From: Cerioporus squamosus
Taxonomy: Eukaryota; Basidiomycota; Agaricomycetes; Polyporales; Polyporaceae
Reading direction: 5' to 3'
Assembly (NCBI GenBank): GCA_022592435.1
Contig: JABYQS010000572.1
Span: forward strand, 1-18,046
DNA: 18,046 bases
The notes under the pieces were generated by a model. The model did not search any database. It had not been told where the DNA came from and saw only the letters and a program-made list of their open reading frames with translations. Shown piece after piece: positions 1 to 10,837 of the stretch; the first letter of the stretch is position 1, and every line of letters begins with the position of its first letter. The translations under genes were made by a program, and so were the position numbers.

Positions 1-170
1 TGCCCTCATGGTACACCTAAGCCGAGGCGTTCGAACACTTTAGGCGCCCACGAGTACGGTGTGGATGAGGATCGGAACATCGCCTGTCTTCTCATGGCGA
101 CGCTTGAGTCCGGCAACGACCGCCTTGATTTAGGCTTGTAGCTCTTGAGGGGGGGGGTCGCAGATACCCC
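1..170 (-). pseudogene. Degraded, edge-truncated paralogue of the SDR/epimerase gene
   Basis: On the minus strand, positions about 129 to 59 encode a block ending KRRHEKTGDVPILIHT, followed by a GT donor at 58. It matches the third exon of the intact SDR gene at 732-2011 (KKRHNKTGETPVLIHT, followed by an intron at the same place). Over 24 aligned residues I count 14 identities. Directly upstream in the same frame is a TAA stop (130-132), and just beyond it a run of nine G at 149-157. More distant traces may continue to about 540, for example a short stretch near 250-307 reading NFVHDLGSLEDE, but I cannot build a continuous model. The downstream exons would lie left of the window. It is most simply a decayed tandem copy; a sequencing error in the G run plus an unrecognised splice is the alternative. 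Confidence 0.5.
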
Positions 171-173
171 CCC
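149..173. repeat. G9/C7 homopolymer pair able to form a hairpin
   Basis: Nine consecutive G (149-157) are followed nine bases later by seven consecutive C (167-173). The arms can pair as a G:C hairpin with loop TCGCAGATA. It lies beside the degraded SDR fragment, and length miscalls here would shift its frame. Confidence 0.6.
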
Positions 174-731
174 GTGAGAACTTCTGAGTGCGAAGTTTGG
201 CTGGTGGGAACGATCGGAGTTCGAAGCTCGGGCGCTAGCACTTGCGTAAAACTCATTCTCTCGTCCTCCAAGCTGCCGAGATCGTGGACAAAGTTCCCTG
301 AGACCACGGTCTCCGGGTCGTGTATCTACCACACCGCGCAATTTCTGGCTGAGCCTGGAGTCCCAAGTGGACGAGGGACTGAGAGCGAGAGAAGATGTTC
401 CCACGGTACCTCACTGCCACCCCCCCTGCGAAGACGTACCAGCCTGTATTCTGAGGGACGAGGAACTACAGGCTGGCAAGCGAGCCTAGCCTTGATTGGC
501 CTCCTCGTCGTCCGCAGGTCTATCAATACTTACCCTTGAAGAAGAGACTGACAGAAGCGAGTCAGTGCAGTATCGAACAGAAAATGTATTGTACATTGGG
601 TTGTATGCAGATACTGTACACGCGATGGGTCATGGTCCGATTCATTCTCCGGTGCGACGATTTCGCAGGCACACTACGCAAAGTTAGAGTTCGTTTGGCT
701 GCCAGGCCATTGATGAGTACATACTTTCGAC

Positions 732-2011
732 TCAAGCCTTTCCCTCCTGCTGCTTCAAGAGCGCCTCAACTTCGGGCTTTATGCTCTTGAGCATGTCTTC
801 CGTTGTGTACTTGGGCTTCCATCCAAGCGCCCTGCCTCGGTCACTATGGCAGCGCGAGTTAGTGCCGCTGTACCAGCCCAGAGCCTCGCTGCCGAAGTAT
901 TGAACAAGCTCCTCGACCGTGAACGTTGTAGGCTCGGAGTCTCCGGCAATGCCGAGCTCAACAAGGGCCTCTCCGATGGCCTTGCTGATCTGGTACCAGC
1001 TGTGCTCGCCGTTCTCGCCGAAGTAGAAGCCCTCCCAGCCATGGCCCGTCTTGTCTGGATTGCTCGTGAGCGAGTCGAAGACTACCATGTAAAGCTCGGC
1101 GACTACATGAGACGAAGACGATCAGTTGTGGTCGTGACAGTACAATGCCGACACCTACTGTCGTGGATGTGGACGTCCGGCCAGAGAGACTTCCCCTTGC
1201 CGACGACACCTGCGCGCTTCCGTGCCAGAGCTGCCTTAATGAGGGTAGGGATCTGGATGGAGTGAGGATTGGAGACCCCGGCCTGGACGAGAGCATGGTC
1301 CGCGATGCCGTAGATCGTGGACGGAAGCACGATGTAGCAACGAGCGAAGTGGTTATTATCTGCTTTGACGACGCGAAGGTCGACGTTCCGATGGACAGCA
1401 GTTTCGGGGATGGACTTGATCTGCTGGACGTTCAAGTCGCTGTACACAGTCTCGCTCACGTACTCTCCACGCGCATCATCGGTCAACACGCCGGTTCCAG
1501 ACTGATGACAGGATCAGCACCGGGTGCGACACTGCTTCGTGCTAGGACACTCACGGTGTGGATGAGTACGGGAGTCTCCCCGGTCTTGTTGTGCCTTTTC
1601 TTCATCCCGTTCAAGATGGCTCTGATCAAGTCTTCGTTGTCCGCATCTGCCTGCACCACTCATCAGACGAGGCCGACGATGAACCGTCAAGTCTGCGCTG
1701 TGCTTACCAGGTTGAAGATGACCTGCGCTTTCTCTGCCAGGTCATGGACTTTTTGGAGGTCATCGTGCGATCCGATGACAACAGTGACACCGAACTTGGA
1801 CTTCAGGATCCCTGCTTTCTCGGGATTCCGAACGAGTGCGTAGATATCAAAGGTGCTGGCGCGAGGGTGGCTGAGGAGGCGCGCGAGCACGCTACCACCG
1901 ATGTACCCTGCATTCAGGAGTTCAGCATGCCTCCCAGACCGGCAAAACGCCAACACTGCTGGACGTACCTGTAGCACCGGTGACGAAGATGGTCGTCCGT
2001 TCTACTGACAT
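732..2011 (-). CDS. NAD(P)-binding SDR / NmrA-epimerase-like protein, 350 aa
   Basis: Exons on the minus strand are 2011-1969, 1907-1708, 1650-1555, 1501-1159 and 1102-732, giving 1053 nt in one clean frame. The introns are GT-AG, 53-61 nt. The start follows from the N-terminus MSVERTTIFVTGATGYIGG, where GATGYIG (residues 12-18) is the glycine-rich nucleotide-binding turn of extended SDRs. Downstream blocks include SGTGVLTDD, a VLPSTIYG segment and WPDVHIHDIAELY, typical of fungal NAD-dependent epimerase/dehydratase-like proteins. The length of about 350 aa is normal for that group. There is no signal peptide or membrane segment, so it is probably a cytosolic oxidoreductase or epimerase; the substrate cannot be told. 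A TATA-like run lies about 85 bp upstream, and a degraded paralogue lies at the left edge. The family call is firm, the reaction is not. Confidence 0.92.
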
Positions 2012-2094
2012 GATGTTGTTGTAGGTGCTGAATTGTGAACCTCACTCGCAGGTAGACAGGGCATCGAGGAGGAGGTCAAGTCTGTCGGTGTGCT

Positions 2095-2105
2095 TATATA
2101 TATAT
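2095..2105 (-). promoter_or_regulatory. TATA-like element upstream of the SDR gene
   Basis: The perfect alternating stretch TATATATATAT lies 84-94 bp upstream of the SDR start codon at 2011. Its spacing fits a TATA box with a short 5' leader. It is one of only two strong TATA-like motifs I see in front of genes here. Confidence 0.5.
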
Positions 2106-2478
2106 GGTGTAAGTATGGTGTTTTCTTGAAGTCATAGGTTACATCTGGACGACGTCATCGTGGAAAATCCAGCAATTGCATACGTGCCGGGATAACCTGA
2201 GCCCCAGCTCTCCAGACAAGAGACCTCCGGAAAGCTCGTGCAGCTTTGAAGCAGTACTGAGAATCAAACATATAGGGATCAAGTGCTCTCGTGAAGCACC
2301 AGCAATGAAGCAGACGTGACGGCGAACAGGAAAGCAGACAAAAGCGCCCACGTCACAGTGTCCAGGTCACGCGCTTCGAGCCGAGCACGCGACGAACGCG
2401 GTTATTGCCGTGACCCGGCCGGGCCGGGCCTTTCTCATCACAACCACCACAACCACTCAGATTGCCTCTCGTGCTGAC

Positions 2479-3029
2479 ATGGCTCTGCCGGGACCATGGC
2501 TCAACCACCTGGACGGGATAGAGCAACAATTCGATGTTATGGTGGAGATCAACGCTCTTGAGGAAAACGACCGGGAAAACAAGAAGTTCCTCAAGATGCT
2601 CCGTGACATCTGCGACGTCGTACGCGACGCAGAGAAGAAGGCCGCTCCCGGACTGCCAACGATAATTGAGAGAGCCCATACGGTGCTCGAAAAGCTCCTC
2701 AAGTATGCGTATTCGGAAGACGGCCTCTTCAAGGAATATATCCGCTGCTTCGCCTACTCCGATGATAACCCTGTCGTCGAGGACACGCTCAAGATGGCAG
2801 GCAAGTGAATCCATCCCAACTGATCCTACTTTTGTCGCGCGATATATTCAGGACAGATTCGTTCTGCGCTGATTTTCTAGAGCATGTCTTGGGCCGCAGC
2901 TACACGGACCTCGCGACGTCCGAATCTGTTCTCGATGGCGATATCTACAGCCTGCCCGATCGCCGCCTAATAGCTGATCTGCGCGATGTTGTGCTTCTTG
3001 AGACAGCCATGTGTCACTGTATCTTCTAA
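2479..3029 (+). CDS. Small helical orphan protein, about 167 aa; 3' end unresolved
   Basis: The ATG at 2479 has good context (GACATGG) and begins MALPGPWLNHLDG. Exon 1 (2479-2804) encodes a charged, helix-rich sequence with EENDRENKKFLKMLRD. A 47-nt intron (2805-2851, GTGAAT...TTCAG) joins in frame to exon 2 (TDSFCADFLEHVLGRSY, then DGDIYSLPDRRLIADLRDVV), which stops at 3029. A branch-like CTAAC at 3027-3031 and an AG at 3050-3051 suggest a further intron. Past it, the best C-terminal exon reads SDIIEAFMTFYTQY and stops at TAG 3115-3117, but it is one base out of phase with any canonical donor I can find. Either the gene ends at 3029 or a base is missing. I do not recognise the family: no signal peptide, membrane segment or catalytic motif is seen. 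Confidence 0.45.
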
Positions 3030-3130
3030 CCCGGCTTCACATCGCAGGATCCGACATCATCGAAGCGTTCATGACTTTCTACACCCAATACTTGCACCCC
3101 GGCGCTCGTCAGTAGGCCCAGCTTGAAACA

Positions 3131-4936
3131 TTGGGAGCAAACGCATTCACATCTAATCTTCATATAGCACGTCCTGCATTGCCGCCGTTTGCGAAGACGC
3201 CCCCCTGGACCAAGTCGCCGCGACCTCATCCGCTAACGACACGGCTCTCTCGTTTCCGTTCGGGAGTACCCATCACCGTAACCGGCTCTACCCCACGCGC
3301 ACAGCTCATATACCAGGCCCGCGCAGAAGTGAAGTCGAACCCCATCTCTGCTCCGAGCGCGATGGCGATGTCCTCCGAAGGCTCGATACTGGCGATGACC
3401 GTCGCGGGTGGTTACAAAGAGCGCGATCCGGTCCTGCGCACTGTCCGCTTCGACAAAGACGACGCAGACGGACCCGACGTACTCCCCGTAGTGCGCCAAG
3501 AGCCTGGCCTGTCGAACACCGCACGGGCGCTCGAGATCGACAACGAACGCACCCTCATCTTCCTCGCCGACGACGACCGCATCAAGTCCTTCCGATGGGG
3601 TCCCAATGCAGATGGCGAGCTCCCGAAGTATATGCCGAACGTGCACACGATGAACTCGGAGCGCGTGTTCAATGGCCCGCTCGCAGTCCTACCTGGAGGC
3701 CGACTCCTGCGCGCCGGGAAGGGCCAGGCGGCACTGTGGAACCTGGACACGCTCGAGACGCACCAAGATAACCCCGATAAGCTCATCGGCGAGGGCGAAG
3801 TGAATCTCGACAACAGCTGGCGCGAATCAGGCTCAAGGGCCATCGAGCGGTCCAGCGGAAGCAAGGCGACCTCGATCGTCGCCTTCGCAGACGATCCGGA
3901 GTACCAGCCCGCGACGTGGCACTGGCACCAGCCGACGGGGCTCCTGCTCTGCGCGAAGCGCATGCGGGACACGGAGGGCTTCTCGTGCATCTCGTTGGAC
4001 GTCGAGCATGGCGGGCGCAGGGTGACGCGATACGTCGGACACGGGCACGATGTGGAGAAGTTCGCGACGAGTGCCGGCGACCCCAGTGTCTTCTGGACGG
4101 CGGGTGCAGACGGGTACGCGCGGTTGTTCGACGTCCGCCGGCCCTTGCCAGTCCTGACTTTCGATACGGGCGGACAGAGCGACGCTTGTGCGGGCGTCGT
4201 GTGGATCCATCCTGACGGGGTGCCCAGTATGTCGTTCCCCCTTCTTCCTCTTCCTGCCGATTGTGTTGACACGTACGGCAAAGCTTTGTTCACAGGCGGC
4301 GAGCGCACGGCGCAGATCAAGATGTGGGACGTCCGGGCTCGCGCGTGTGTCTACGAGCTCTCGACGGGGAACAACGCAGTCGAACACATGCTGTGGGACG
4401 ACAAGCGGACGACCTTGATCGCTGCTACTGACCGGGATGGCGCTTACACCATGGGTGGCCCAGGAACTCTCGGCAGGCGAAAGTCCCGCGCTGGGCGACG
4501 CGCAGGGCCGCTAAGGAGGAGCGGGAAGCATACGAGAGGACCAAGGCGGAGAGCGCCGCCCAAGGCCCAGGCTCGACTGCGGCGCCCGGGGCGGGCGACG
4601 AGTCCCAGGTACAAGGGAGCGAGGCGGACGGATCCGAGGGCGAAATTAAATCAAACGAAGACGTCGCAATGGAGGAGGGAGGAGAGGACGACGATGAAGA
4701 GAACCCCAGTGACATCGACGAGGAGGAATCCAGGTATCTGAGGTGGCCTACCAATTCGTACCACAACGAGCGGTTCTTCGGCTATGTGTACCACGCCGGC
4801 CATTCTGCCATCCGTGCGCCTGCTATTTTCTTGCTCCTGATCGCTCGTGTTGTGCTCACCGTCATATCTCGCAGTGCGATACAAGTTCAGGGAGAACCCG
4901 GATTGGCGTCTGCCCACGAGCATGGGGGCTTACTAG
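3131..4936 (+). CDS. WD40-repeat protein with acidic C-terminal region (one frame break)
   Basis: Exons are about 3131-4226, 4284-4813 and 4875-4936. WD-type blades are visible: the blade ending ADGYARLFDVR with GHGHDVEKF before it, and LFTGGERTAQIKMWDVRAR. NPISAPSAMAMSSEG opens the propeller. After the propeller come a basic/acidic low-complexity region (EEGGEDDDEENPSDIDEEE), then SYHNERFFGYVYHAGHS and a final exon RYKFRENPDW...GAY. The frame of the propeller (AATDRDGAYTMGGPGTL) and that of the tail (RQAKVPRWATRRAAKEERE) differ by one base near 4470-4475, with no room for an intron. The 5' end is uncertain: the frame is open from 3131, but the first in-frame ATG is 3362, inside conserved sequence, so an upstream start or exon is probably missed. 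Intron 4227-4283 is a multiple of three without a stop. Likely a scaffold of unknown partners; its paralogue is at 17303-18046. Confidence 0.82.
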
Positions 4937-5215
4937 CCAGGAGCGGTTTGTTTCCATCTACAGGCCCATCGGATATACTTCGCCATCATTGCCACTGCCA
5001 GGACCTCCTTTATCTGGCGATCCTGGCTACGTGCAGCCACGGGGCGCGACGGGAAGGCGGCAGTCGGCACATGGCCCGTCTCCCGAGATATCTTCAAACG
5101 CAATCTATAGGCCCTTGTTCCGCCGGATCCTCAATGTACCGTGGCCTCTCGTTTGGGCCCTTGTACCCTCGTATCAGGACGCAGACGACGTTTAACCTTC
5201 GCGACATGAGGCATC
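4937..5215 (+). other. Downstream flank of WD40 gene 1, no confident gene
   Basis: An open plus-strand frame here reads proline/serine-rich sequence (for example SLPLPGPPLSGDPGY) to a stop at 5193-5195. It has no start of its own and no motif I recognise. It may be 3' UTR or an unassigned exon. Confidence 0.3.
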
Positions 5216-5640
5216 ATGATCCTCGCTCCGCGCACCTCGCGCGTCCCACAGCTGTCGCTTGCGTAGCAACCGCACGCTTTCTCCCCGGAGCTTGTACGGT
5301 GAGCTGCCTCCCGCATTTAGCAAAACTCCCAAAAAGTCTTCTGTGCGAGGTGCGTCCGCCGCGTGCTCCTTGACCACGAGGTTCTGGATTTGGTATCTGT
5401 TGTACTTGACGCAGCCGGTTTCGGTATGTCTTGTCTCCAGCTCTCAAGCGTTCTCATCTACTGCGCCTCGTGCGAGCAGCGGGGGGTGCTGAACCTCCAA
5501 AGAAGACCTACCCTGAGCTTGCGCTACGTCGGAGTTCGGCAGAAGCGCCAGCATCTATTGCTGTTGTTGCAAAGCCCGGCGCGGGCTTCCTGAGTTCTTG
5601 TTATGTCGTTGGACGTCTTGGCTCGGGCGCGGTGGGAACA
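5216..5640 (+). other. Weak candidate: mitochondrially targeted small protein, broken
   Basis: An ATG at 5216 starts MILAPRTSRVPQLSLA, an Arg/Ser/Leu-rich, acid-free peptide resembling a mitochondrial presequence, but the frame stops at 5264-5266. Nearby frames continue in similar style (RSNRTLSPRSLYG, then AFSSTAPRASSGG), and after a six-G run near 5480-5486 another frame reads AEPPKKTYPELALRR. A GTGCGT donor near 5350 and a GACGCAG acceptor near 5417 could mark an intron. The phrase SSTAPRA followed by PPKKTY looks like the presequence/mature boundary of nuclear-encoded mitochondrial proteins. I cannot assemble one frame or name the protein. It could be a decayed gene or chance. Confidence 0.2.
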
Positions 5641-6455
5641 TGTGCCCCCCGCCCTTCCTAACTCCCTCCCCTGCCGTCGGCCAACATCGTACGAGGGTCA
5701 GAATGGGATGCAACAGATGTATAGAGAAGGACGTGCGCCGAGGTTGCCGTGAGATGTCGATGTCATATGCATGCGGAGCGTGAGCGTGTAAGCCAATGCA
5801 CGTGAGGGTTGTAGTACAACAGGAATAGCGGGAGATGTACAGTAGAAGAGGAAAGAAGGGGAGATCCATGCTGTGCGCATACGACTCGAGAACAAGGGAC
5901 AGAGAGAGAACCAGCTGTAAGTAATAACATACTCCAGGAGCACAACCAGTAGGCCCGATCAGAACAATGTGAGCGACGGCCAAGCGGCCAAGCAGAGCGG
6001 CGGAGCTAGCGTGGGACGGCGCAAGTGCGAAAGCAAGGATGGAAGGAGTCAGGCTCTGGACATGAAACTCCGAGCTCAGGGTAGAAGGTGGTATGGGGAG
6101 ACGGGAGAGGGAGATCCATGATACAGAATTAGTCGTTAGTGATAAGTAGGGATGCGTGCATGCGAGAATGAAGATGCCGGATGTATGACGATGCCGATGG
6201 AGGAGAGATGCTGGGGAGGAGGGAGATGCCGGGGAGGAGGAGGGAGTGGGAGATGGAAGGTAGGGAATCGATGGATGGTATGCGCAGTCCAGATGAATCC
6301 ACGACGAACGAATAGAGGAAAGGGGGACAGTTCCGGATCCAGCAGAGTCCGCACGAACGAATGCAATAAGTCACGTATCAGGGTCAAGGGGGAGTGGAAC
6401 ATATGGGGCGGGTCGAGTGCGAAGTCGACTCGGCGGGACATGACAAACCAGAGCG
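5641..6455. other. Gene-poor stretch / 3' flank of the kinase gene
   Basis: No convincing exon is seen on either strand. The stretch from about 6090 to 6260 is strongly purine-rich on the plus strand, so it is pyrimidine-rich on the strand of the kinase transcript, whose 3' UTR should lie here. Confidence 0.45.
6213..6250 (+). repeat. G-quadruplex-type G-rich tract
   Basis: G runs at 6213-6216, 6221-6223, 6231-6234, 6242-6244 and 6248-6250 are separated by loops of 4, 7, 7 and 3 bases. This satisfies the usual four-run G3+/N1-7 pattern. It lies about 210-240 bp past the kinase stop codon, on the strand opposite its transcript. Confidence 0.6.
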
Positions 6456-8753
<2,298 letters not shown>

Positions 8754-8993
8754 GAGCGGGAGACTTGATGAGAAGGGGGACGAGGAGAAGGACCTTGCGC
8801 TTCTGTCGTCAAAGTACAAAACAGACCAAATGTATGCGCTTCACAGACCACTACCCCACAGGCGCCCACCCGGCTCTGTCCCCGGGAAAGGCGGTGCTCA
8901 GGCAACCGCTCGCACTACTGCCAGCGCGTCTAGCCGCAATACCTCGACCAACATCGCGCTAACCCCGCTCGCCTGCTTGTTCTCCCCGCCGCC
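8754..8993. promoter_or_regulatory. Divergent intergenic region between kinase and macro-domain genes
   Basis: Only 240 bp separate the two start codons (8753 minus, 8994 plus), so both promoters and 5' leaders must lie here and may overlap. I see no TATA box. The right half is C-rich (CCCCGC-type pyrimidine tracts just before 8994), common near basidiomycete transcription starts. Confidence 0.6.
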
Positions 8994-10171
8994 ATGTCTG
9001 TCGCACTCGCAAAGATCCCGACTCTCCGCGAGCTCTACAAGTCCGGCGTGCTCAAGGCCGTCGACGCTGCCAAGCACGCTCCGAACCCCGCTCTCCTCGA
9101 CCGTGTCTCGTTGTAGTGCGTCTGACAGATGTGAATCGGCATCTGCGGCTTGATTGACCCGCCGTTGTCTCATTTTCGTTGTCCTCCTCCGCGTGTTTCC
9201 CCAGCCAAGGCGACATCACCAGATTGGAGGTCGATAGCATTGTCAATGCGGCCAACCGCAGTCTCCTCGGTGGGTCTGCTCCATTCTGTCCTTCCATTCC
9301 GAGTACATGAACACCGGCGTCCCGTCGCGACGTGTTTTGTGTGCGAATAGGCGGCGGAGGCGGTAAGTTACTAAAACCGTCCCACCCTTTCATGTCCGTG
9401 AGTTCAGACGCGTGAATCCTCCCTTGTAGTCGACGGCGCCATCCACGCTGCCGCCGGCCCTTCTCTTCTCGAAGAGTGTGAGTGGCGACTTCCCAATCCT
9501 TGACATCTTTGATGTACAAGGCGACATTGACCGCGGTTCGGCCCAGGTCGAACGCTGGATGGTTGCGACACAGGAGACGCAAAGATCACCAAGGGCTATG
9601 ATCTCCCATCGTGCGCACCACTCGTAATATGATGGATCTGCGCATGCGTTGACGATCCCCAGTCGACATGTAATCCACACCGTTGGGCCGGTATATTCGT
9701 CATCCAAGGCGGAGGAGAAGGCACAGCAGCTCGCGTCGTGCTATCAGACAAGCCTCCAGCTCGCTGTCAAGAACTCCTTGAAACACATCGTTCGTCTGCC
9801 CGAGTACTGCGCGTCTACGCATAACTGATCTGACCTCTGCAGGCCTTCCCCTCTATATCCACCGGAATCTACGGCTACCCTGTCGAGGATGCGACACATA
9901 TCGCGCTCGGCGTCGTCAGGAAGTTCTTAGATACCGAGGACGGTAGCAAGGTATGTTCGTTCCTCTTCCACGGTTGAGCATCTCACCTTTTCCCCACATA
10001 TCAGCTTGACCGAACCATTTTCGTCGTCTGGAGCGACGCCGACAAGGCGGTATACGAGTGAGCACCTTGATTGAGAGAGGTATCGTTGGCTAAACGGCTC
10101 GATCTAGGTCTCTGATCCCTTACTACTTCCCTCTGGATACTGAAAGCGACGAGAGCGCTGGCTCTCAGTAA
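8994..10171 (+). CDS. MacroD-like macro-domain protein (ADP-ribose/acetyl-ADP-ribose hydrolase), 220 aa
   Basis: Exons are 8994-9115, 9205-9269, 9351-9362, 9430-9477, 9547-9610, 9663-9789, 9843-9950, 10005-10057 and 10108-10171; 663 nt give one clean frame from the ATG in GCCATGT to TAA. The macro fold is plain: YQGDITRLEVDSIVNAAN (41-58), then the glycine loop LLGGGGVDGAIHAAAG (61-76), a KGYDLP/HVIHTVGP block, and the phosphate-binding loop SISTGIYGYP (150-159). NAAN with GGGGVDGAIH places it with MacroD/Poa1-type enzymes that bind ADP-ribose and remove mono-ADP-ribose or the O-acetyl group of acetyl-ADP-ribose. Length is close to single-domain members. A 12-nt exon encodes most of the glycine loop. 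There is no targeting sequence, so it is probably cytosolic or nuclear. Divergent from the kinase; substrate inferred only. Confidence 0.95.
9351..9362 (+). other. 12-nt microexon encoding the macro-domain glycine loop
   Basis: The segment is bounded by AATAG on the left and GTAAGT on the right. It completes Gly63, encodes Gly64-Gly66 and gives the first base of Val67. Skipping it keeps the frame but removes four residues of the loop, so its inclusion is needed for a normal active site. Confidence 0.88.
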
Positions 10172-10837
10172 ATCACGTCTACTATATCCATAGCGCAAGT
10201 ACAGCATCAAGCATGCACGTTTCTTTCACGTCTGAGACACGCCGGTGCAACCCCAAGGGTAGTTCGGTTCGGTCTCCTCTGTCAAAAGAGCAGGCCCACA
10301 GTTTGGGTGGTTATGAAGATGCTCGGCCTCTGCGGACATCAAATCACTTAACCATCCGTCGACACTGCACTAGTTGCACAGAAATGTACGACAGCGGAAG
10401 TGTTCGGTCGATTCATCGGCATATGCTACTTCCTCGTTCTGACAGGTGTGTCATCGCCCCCATCACTCCTATAAATGGACGAGGGCCTCGTCAGAAATCC
10501 TGGGAGCCTATGTAGACAGCCTTTGTGAGCCGGTGGCATCCACGTTCATAGGTGGATGCTTCTCTGGTACTGCCGCCGTCGGATAGTGAGTGTGATCACC
10601 ACCGGCGGAACAAGGACTGTACACAGATTGCGTTCGAAGATATCTGGGCGACACAGGTCATGTGCCGATTGCTGCCTTCCCCAACGTGCCCTGCAACCAC
10701 AGGCAGCCGGACAAAGGAGTTCATGCTCTTGGAACTTGAAAATGGAGGCTTCGAGGTCGCATGACAACGGGGGATGTGTAGAATCCCCACATAAAACAAT
10801 GCGATAGTAGTCCATGTTGCTACGGATCGGGACCTCG
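10172..10837. other. Convergent intergenic region between macro-domain and channel genes
   Basis: This 666-bp stretch lies between two convergent stop codons and should hold both 3' UTRs. I see no exon, RNA gene or repeat in it. A long minus-strand frame that enters it is read-through from the last large channel exon past a consensus donor at 11000. Confidence 0.55.

Noticed and set aside
2410..2431. GC-rich repeat CCGGCCGGGCCGGGCC as a regulatory site or mobile-element end
   Set aside because: It is a short GC palindromic stretch without a matching inverted copy or flanking duplication.
2410..2478. Extended N-terminus of the orphan protein from 2410
   Set aside because: The codon at 2410 is GTG; the first ATG (2479) has good context, so the Thr-rich extension is treated as 5' leader.
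3131..3133. Start codon for WD40 gene 1 at 3131
   Set aside because: The codon is TTG, which is not a credible start in a fungus; the frame is open from there but the true start is unresolved.
3412..4387. Long minus-strand frames of 302 and 184 residues opposite WD40 gene 1
   Set aside because: They are antisense shadows of GC-rich coding sequence; the plus strand has clear WD blades and conserved introns.
5555..5983. A 142-residue minus-strand frame with hydrophobic stretches
   Set aside because: It has no family features, a poly-Gln end from a CTG run, and composition like non-coding flank.
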